Below, in pieces: positions 15,929 to 19,858 of a DNA stretch of 19,858 nt. Each line of letters begins with the position of its first letter. The first letter of the stretch is position 1. The translations under genes and the position numbers were made by a program. The notes under the pieces were generated by a model. The model did no database searches and was not told where the DNA came from. It worked only from the letters and a program-made list of their open reading frames with translations. The stretch covers positions 1-19,858 of the forward strand of contig CALBMD010000028.1 of NCBI GenBank assembly GCA_937896265.1, given 5' to 3'. The stretch is from an uncultured Pseudomonadota bacterium. GTDB taxonomy: Bacteria > Bdellovibrionota_B > Oligoflexia > Oligoflexales > Bog-1112.

Positions 15929-16079
15929 ATCCGAGAAGTGAAATTTCAATAAATTCAAAGGATTCGAAGTTCGGTTGGGGGCAAGGCGAGGAGGAGTGAA
16001 ACCGCAGTGTACATATTGGCACATGAGGATTTCGCGACGACAAAGCAACGCTGCACACAACTAGAAATTCGGATCCGGG
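15921..16079 (+). repeat. Long inverted repeat, copy A (inverted partner at 17497-17682)
   Basis: Copy A matches the reverse complement of copy B over nearly its whole length. Exact shared blocks include GAAGTGAAATTT, ACATGAGGATTTCGCGACG (16021-16039 against 17561-17579), CAAAGCAACGC, and 21 bases ending in GGATCCG (16057-16077 against 17498-17518). The core from about 15960 to 16076 begins GGATTCG and ends GGATCC and is partly self-complementary (GTGAAACC against GGATTTCGC). It lies between the convergent HEAT and lipoprotein genes. It may be a small non-autonomous mobile element or a structured 3'-end element. Confidence 0.9.
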
Positions 16080-16098
16080 CTAAGCCTCCCCTAAATTC

Positions 16099-17433
16099 TT
16101 ATGAGAAATCAAGCTCACCGCATTGTTCAGGAACAGTAAGAGTACTAGCTGTTTTCTTAAGACCTGTCATGCTTTCGCACATAGATTTAAGACCAGATCT
16201 AGCAGAGGCATCTGAATCAATTTTATCTTGCAAAGCTGAGATGCCACCCACCTTTGTAACTAAGGAATCTAAATAAGTACTTGAAGCTTTTGAGAGATTT
16301 TTTGCAATCGTAGAATTAAGCTCTTGCGCGAAAGCTTGCGTCGTCGCTTGCACATCACCTACCTGCTTTATGGCAGCAGCCGTTTTTTCAATGTCGCTTA
16401 ATGCTGAGTCTATAGCGTTTGTCACATCGGCAGGCATACCAGGAATTAACTTAAAACCATCCGCGACTAAATATAAATCAGCGATAGCTTGAGAAAGCAT
16501 CGATTTATCAGTCACATCAAAGACAGCATCAAAACTCTCCTTGAGTTTTACAACAGCAGCAGTATAGCTGCCTATATCAGCTAACTTAAGATTAGAGGAA
16601 GACGTCTCCTCCTGTAATTTTGCCACTCTCTTTATAAGATTGTTATCAAGCTGCGCCGAGCTGCCGCTTGCTTTACTTTTTGCAGCCAGGTGCAAGGATG
16701 TCGAACTTGGGGTATATAAAAGAACAAGATCAAAAACAGCGGTTTCTACAATATGAGCCATCGCCCAGGCGACATAACTTTGAGCTTTAACCTCTTGATA
16801 AGTATCGTTTTTAGCACAGTTATAGCGCTCATCACCCGACTTGCTGTAGGCGCCTTTAACAAGCGACTCATCAACAAACGGGCAGATAATCATAATAGCC
16901 TCGCTCAAAGCCGCAAGTATAGGAACTGAGGCTCGCACCGATGCCATATCCTTAGAGTTGCCTGGGAGTTTAGGTAAATAAACAGGCAGGCCGGCAAAAT
17001 ATTTTGATGTCGACTTGTCGGTATCTAGTCCATCTGATGTTGCCATCATAGAAATAATATCATCGTTCACACCAAAAATGGCGCCGATTTGATCAAGAAT
17101 AGCAAGCGAAGTTGCGCTTTCTGTTGTCACTGACTTAGCTAATTTACGCGCAATATTAAAGACAGAAACGCCCGCTTCTCCCAAACGAGAAAAAGCCAAG
17201 AGCTGAGCAGCTCGCTCGCTTTTGGGGTTAAATTCATAGAGCTCTCGCCCATAACTGACAGCTTTTTCAAAATCGCCCTTGTCATAGGCAAGCTGACCTA
17301 ATGCCAAAAGCGTATCGGCTCTTTTTTTATCCTTAGCGCGAACAAAGGCAAGTTTATTTGGATTGGTATTAGGGCCACAAGAAGACAGAATCGCCAAAAT
17401 CAAGAGCACTCTTTTTGAGATAGTTCGAATCAT
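16099..17433 (-). CDS. TPR-containing lipoprotein of unknown function, flanked by inverted repeats
   Basis: Protein of 444 residues with a type II signal peptide: MIRTISKRVLLILAILSSC, lipobox Leu-Ser-Ser-Cys with the lipidated Cys19. No Asp follows the Cys (it is Gly), so outer-membrane sorting is plausible. One or two tetratricopeptide repeats follow (about 40-80: ADTLLALGQLAYDKGDFEKA, then YEFNPKSERAAQLLAF). The rest is largely helical with four further Cys residues (in MIICPF, RYNCAK, KSMCES, PEQCGE), possibly paired in the periplasm. I do not recognise a family for that part. An in-frame TTG at 17445 overlaps the GGAG that serves the ATG at 17433, so the latter is chosen. The gene lies alone between two inverted copies of a long repeat, which sets it apart from every other gene here. 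Confidence 0.83.
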   Translation of the reverse strand: MIRTISKRVLLILAILSSCGPNTNPNKLAFVRAKDKKRADTLLALGQLAYDKGDFEKAVSYGRELYEFNPKSERAAQLLAFSRLGEAGVSVFNIARKLAKSVTTESATSLAILDQIGAIFGVNDDIISMMATSDGLDTDKSTSKYFAGLPVYLPKLPGNSKDMASVRASVPILAALSEAIMIICPFVDESLVKGAYSKSGDERYNCAKNDTYQEVKAQSYVAWAMAHIVETAVFDLVLLYTPSSTSLHLAAKSKASGSSAQLDNNLIKRVAKLQEETSSSNLKLADIGSYTAAVVKLKESFDAVFDVTDKSMLSQAIADLYLVADGFKLIPGMPADVTNAIDSALSDIEKTAAAIKQVGDVQATTQAFAQELNSTIAKNLSKASSTYLDSLVTKVGGISALQDKIDSDASARSGLKSMCESMTGLKKTASTLTVPEQCGELDFS

Positions 17434-17488
17434 TGACTTCTCCAAAAGGCAAAGGCATTTATTGATCTTGTTACTTTAAGTCGACTCT

Positions 17489-17494
17489 ATTATA
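17489..17494 (-). promoter_or_regulatory. Candidate -10 element of the lipoprotein gene, abutting repeat copy B
   Basis: TATAAT on the minus strand, 56 bases upstream of the lipoprotein ATG and only two bases outside the repeat edge. No good -35 box is visible at the right distance, so any -35 or activator site would have to lie within the repeat. Inference from a single hexamer. Confidence 0.35.
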
Positions 17495-17496
17495 CC

Positions 17497-17682
17497 TCGG
17501 ATCCGAATTTCTAGTTGTTGTACCGCGCCGCGAAGCTAGCCCTTTGCAGGCGTTGCTTTGCGTCGCGAAATCCTCATGTACCATTATAGACACGGCGGTT
17601 TCGCTTCTCCTCGCGTCTTGCACCCAGCCGAACTGCGGATCCTCTGGGGTTATTGGTAAATTTCACTTCACGGTTAATCTGG
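17497..17682 (-). repeat. Long inverted repeat, copy B (inverted partner at 15921-16079)
   Basis: Reverse-complement partner of copy A, filling most of the 316-base gap between the lipoprotein and the DksA-family gene. Its core is bounded by GGATCC at both ends (17499-17504 and 17637-17642). Just inside the termini, read inward, are GGATCCGAATTTCTAGTTG and GGATCCGCAGTTCGGCTG, an imperfect terminal inverted repeat. It holds about 26 bases (near 17519-17544, GC-rich with GCTAGC) that copy A lacks. The rest of the gap shows no gene. Confidence 0.9.
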
Positions 17683-17749
17683 ATATTAAGAAAAGTTTCC
17701 CCAGAAGAGGGAGGTAAGCTATTGCCAGAAAAGGATTGATCTAGAGCGA

Positions 17750-18211
17750 CTAATTATCTTCAGAAACGCCTCGGCCAGATTTTTTTTGCCTCTCAAGCGC
17801 TTCTTTATGCTTCACAGAGTGCCTGGTCCAGGGAGCAAGCTCAAGTCGTCGCTTAGGGATGGCCTCGCCTGTACCCTCGCAATAACCATAGTCACCTGTG
17901 CGAATCTTCTCAATCGCATGCTCCACTTCCGTTAATAAACGGCGCTCTCTCTCAAGCAATCTAAATGTAATATTTTGTTCAATAGTTGCAGACGCTAAAT
18001 CAACTTCGTCCATCATTTCATTAGTGTCTAAAGTAATGCTGCCACTTTTAACTGCAGCTTTAGCATTAGAGAGGATTTTTTCTTTTTCTGCGAGCAGGAT
18101 ATCAAGAAAACTCTCAAGCTCCTCTCGACTAAAAAGGTCCGAAGGCCCAATTTCTTTACCCATCTCTAGAAACCTAGCGTCTTTGGTATTTTCCTTCACA
18201 TCACTTTTCAT
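17750..18211 (-). CDS. DksA/TraR-family transcription factor with degenerate zinc finger
   Basis: Protein of 153 residues related to DksA, which enters the secondary channel of RNA polymerase and works with ppGpp. A long helical hairpin (about 28-105) carries at its tip the Asp-x-x-Asp-x-Ala motif (Asp68, Asp71, Ala73 in DEVDLA), needed for DksA activity. The globular end GDYGYCEGTGEAIPKRRLELAPWTRHSVKHKE keeps only the first of the four zinc cysteines: Cys111, then Thr114, Ser132 and His135. This CxxT form is known in zinc-independent DksA2-like proteins. An in-frame TTG at 18226 lies ahead of the AGAGG site, so the ATG at 18211 is preferred. It has its own promoter-like sequence upstream. 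Confidence 0.88.
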   Translation of the reverse strand: MKSDVKENTKDARFLEMGKEIGPSDLFSREELESFLDILLAEKEKILSNAKAAVKSGSITLDTNEMMDEVDLASATIEQNITFRLLERERRLLTEVEHAIEKIRTGDYGYCEGTGEAIPKRRLELAPWTRHSVKHKEALERQKKSGRGVSEDN

Positions 18212-18250
18212 GAATCCACCTCTCAAAGCACTCTACCTCAGAAGCTAATC

Positions 18251-18279
18251 ATTATAGCTTCCTAAACAATCCAAGGCAA
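18251..18279 (-). promoter_or_regulatory. Probable sigma-70-type promoter of the DksA-family gene
   Basis: On the minus strand TTGCCT (18279-18274) and TATAAT (18256-18251) are separated by exactly 17 bases and lie about 40 bases before the ATG at 18211. The -10 box is a perfect consensus and the -35 box matches four of six positions. It would separate this gene from the spoVR unit upstream. Confidence 0.6.
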
Positions 18280-18395
18280 GCAAAAAATGTAGTCTAGGAT
18301 TTGAGCCACCTACCTGATGAAAGCAACCTCAATTCTACTCGATTAACTTCATTTTTAACACCACTAGTTTAAATTAAGAATAGAGCTAGCAGCTG

Positions 18396-19265
18396 TTATT
18401 TGACCAAGATGGAATCTTCAAGGTTTGTAGACGAAACTTTTGTTTGGCTAAAGAAATAATTACGAGAAGCCAAAGACATAAGGCTTGCACCATCTCCAAG
18501 ACTAATTTTATTTGCTACTTCCAGCTGTAAAAGCTCCGCAATTGCCACATGATCTCTTCTCTCTACAATCTTCGCCTGACCAATCGGCTCAATCTTAAAA
18601 TCAATCCAAGCTCCTGTGGCAACATGACGCTTTTTTGGCCAAACGCGCGTCAGCTTGATAAGATCACCAACCTGCAGGCCTTGAGTTAGCCCCCCGGAAA
18701 GAGTGATATAAGGTATTTGTATTGAGGTAACATAAATATCATGAGGCAATTGATTCACGAGAGCAAAAAAGATGTCTTTTAACGATTTTAATGCCGTTTC
18801 TTTACTTAACTCAGTATCCAAAGTTAAAGGCAAACTCAGAGTCTCTTGCAGCAAAATTTGCGATATGGGGTATAAAAGTCTCGCAATAAGCAAAAGCTTT
18901 GATGGGTGAATAACTATTGTTAAATGGGCAAAGATATTCAGCTCATCATTCTTAATCAATTCTTCTTGACCAGCTTGTGTTTGCCATTTTTGCAACACAC
19001 GTTGCTCACCAAGCACTTGAAATCGATTTGATTCTTTCACCACCCGTGGAAAAAGAGTTTTCAGCTCTTCAACAAAACTAGCAACTAATGGCTCCTTAGT
19101 TTCGTTTTCAATACTTGTTGGCAATACGCCTGCACGTATAAAAATAGGAGCTGTTTTTGCTTCTAAATCGAAAGGCTCCTCTCCAAAAACCATGTCGGCG
19201 CTTGCAAGAAGCCCCCAAAAGGCAAGTATTAGACTAAATTTTTTCGACTGAATGATTTTGCCCAT
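18396..19265 (-). CDS. Secreted protein with FlgT/CsgG-like C-terminal pattern
   Basis: Protein of 289 residues with a signal peptide (MGKIIQSKKFSLILAFWGLLASADMVFG, cleavage probably just before EEPFD), hence periplasmic. The first domain (about 40-165) contains LVASFVEELKTLF and ESNRFQVLGEQRVLQKW, the type of layout seen in CsgG/TolB-N-like domains. The end (about 180-270: IQIPYITLSGGLTQGLQVGDLIKL, IGQAKIVERRDHVAIAEL, ISLGDGASL) resembles the C-terminal beta domain of FlgT-like proteins. This is recognition by pattern, not by search. TTG-ATG are adjacent; the ATG at 19265 has GGTGAG five bases ahead. It overlaps the spoVR end by 32 bp, so the two are probably translated as a unit. Confidence 0.7.
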   Translation of the reverse strand: MGKIIQSKKFSLILAFWGLLASADMVFGEEPFDLEAKTAPIFIRAGVLPTSIENETKEPLVASFVEELKTLFPRVVKESNRFQVLGEQRVLQKWQTQAGQEELIKNDELNIFAHLTIVIHPSKLLLIARLLYPISQILLQETLSLPLTLDTELSKETALKSLKDIFFALVNQLPHDIYVTSIQIPYITLSGGLTQGLQVGDLIKLTRVWPKKRHVATGAWIDFKIEPIGQAKIVERRDHVAIAELLQLEVANKISLGDGASLMSLASRNYFFSQTKVSSTNLEDSILVK

Positions 19266-19858
19266 CAAAACTCACCCGTTTGTGAACATTTTCTAGCACT
19301 GTTTCTATATGAACAGGTCGTTGCCATACTATGTGTAGGCTTCGCAAGACTTCTAAAGTATATTCATTTTTTAATTCCATACCGTCAAAAAAATGACGCA
19401 AAAGCAACTCTTGCCGATTTTTATAATTACCGTCGATAACAGTAATTTTAGGCTGCCCAAAATTAGCTAGTTGCCGTAAAAGCTGTTCTTTAATCACCTT
19501 AAAGTCTCTGCTTGAAATGATATAGCGACCTGTTTTTGGATCTAAATCATACAAAAACATTTTGCTTTCATGGCAAAATTCTTCATCCAAAAATTCATCA
19601 ATAAAAGTTACATCATTGTGTAATTTTCTTATTTCAAATATTTTATCTCGACCAAGACCTGTTTCCTTATTCCAATTTTGCCTAGTGCTATAATCTTCAC
19701 AATTAAGATACTCAAGTCCGAATTGCCCTCTATCCCAGCGGCGTTCAACATGCTTAAGCAATTCAACCCCCAATCGATAGGGATTAAGCTGACCTTGATG
19801 GTTGGCTATGATACCAGCGTGCTGATCGCAATAATCAACAATTTCTGAAGCAGGAAGC
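19234..19858 (-). CDS. spoVR: SpoVR family protein, C-terminal part (cut by window)
   Basis: The last 207 residues of a SpoVR/YcgB-family protein, whose members usually have about 450-510. The frame stays open to the right edge and reads LPASEIVDYCDQHAGIIANH, then NPYRLGVELLKHVERRWDRG, characteristic of the family. FIDEFLDEEFCHESKMFLYDL, PKITVIDGNYKNRQELLLRH, YTLEVLRSLHIVWQRPVHIET and a short tail follow. A TTG at 19773 is internal and not a start. SpoVR is involved in spore cortex formation in Bacillus; in Gram-negative bacteria it usually goes with the PrkA-type kinase YeaG and with YeaH, which may lie upstream beyond the window. Its precise function is unsettled. The stop overlaps the start of the secreted-protein gene. 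Confidence 0.93.
   Translation of the reverse strand, partial: LPASEIVDYCDQHAGIIANHQGQLNPYRLGVELLKHVERRWDRGQFGLEYLNCEDYSTRQNWNKETGLGRDKIFEIRKLHNDVTFIDEFLDEEFCHESKMFLYDLDPKTGRYIISSRDFKVIKEQLLRQLANFGQPKITVIDGNYKNRQELLLRHFFDGMELKNEYTLEVLRSLHIVWQRPVHIETVLENVHKRVSFDGQNHSVEKI

Noticed and set aside
16007..16276. Open frame of 89 codons on the plus strand starting inside repeat copy A
   Set aside because: It runs through the repeat and antisense to the 3' end of the lipoprotein gene. It has no protein-like pattern and is best explained as a chance frame.
15921..17682. A complete insertion sequence
   Set aside because: The only gene between the repeats is a lipoprotein with a signal peptide and TPRs. 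No transposase or recombinase motif (DDE, HUH, tyrosine or serine recombinase) is present, and no target-site duplication was found.

Overview
The window looks like the chromosome of a low-to-moderate GC Gram-negative bacterium. It carries a lipid A type UDP-diacylglucosamine diphosphatase-like enzyme, a lipoprotein with a clear lipobox, FabI, SpoVR, a DksA-family factor and a HEAT-repeat protein of a type I associate from memory with Deltaproteobacteria/Bdellovibrionota. That placement (perhaps Oligoflexia/Bdellovibrionota) is inference and of low confidence. Gene density is high and nearly everything is chromosomal housekeeping. There is no phage, plasmid, transposase, CRISPR array, rRNA or tRNA that I can see.

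Layout. Left end, + strand: the 3' part of rsfS (ribosome silencing factor), then glpK (glycerol kinase), then a zinc alcohol dehydrogenase. The dehydrogenase converges, with overlapping stop codons, on a short-chain dehydrogenase on the - strand. A short intergenic region with two small dyads separates that gene from a divergent comF-like/mutS pair. mutS converges on, and overlaps by 60 bp, the last gene of a large - strand operon.

The - strand operon (about 15011 down to 7246) contains seven genes with spacings from -38 to +20 bp: glmS, a UvrD/PcrA helicase, fabI, fmt, an unknown 93-residue protein, an unknown secreted protein of about 309 residues, and an LpxH-like phosphoesterase. It links amino-sugar supply, fatty-acid synthesis and lipid A type chemistry with helicase and initiator-tRNA formylation. 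The two unknown proteins sit between fmt and the phosphoesterase and may have an envelope role.

Right part. A + strand HEAT-repeat gene diverges from glmS. Then comes the most unusual structure of the window: a single - strand lipoprotein gene bracketed by two long related sequences in inverted orientation (about 15921-16079 and 17497-17682). Each copy is itself partly self-complementary and no transposase is present. Beyond it, all on the - strand, are a DksA/TraR-family protein that has lost most of its zinc-finger cysteines, a secreted protein with a FlgT/CsgG-like C-terminal pattern, and the C-terminal part of SpoVR running off the right edge.

Several start codons needed attention. glpK, fmt, the lipoprotein, the DksA-family gene and the secreted protein next to spoVR are better started at an internal ATG than at the longest possible start. 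The HEAT gene and the phosphoesterase appear to start at TTG, and the helicase at GTG. spoVR and probably rsfS are cut by the window edges.
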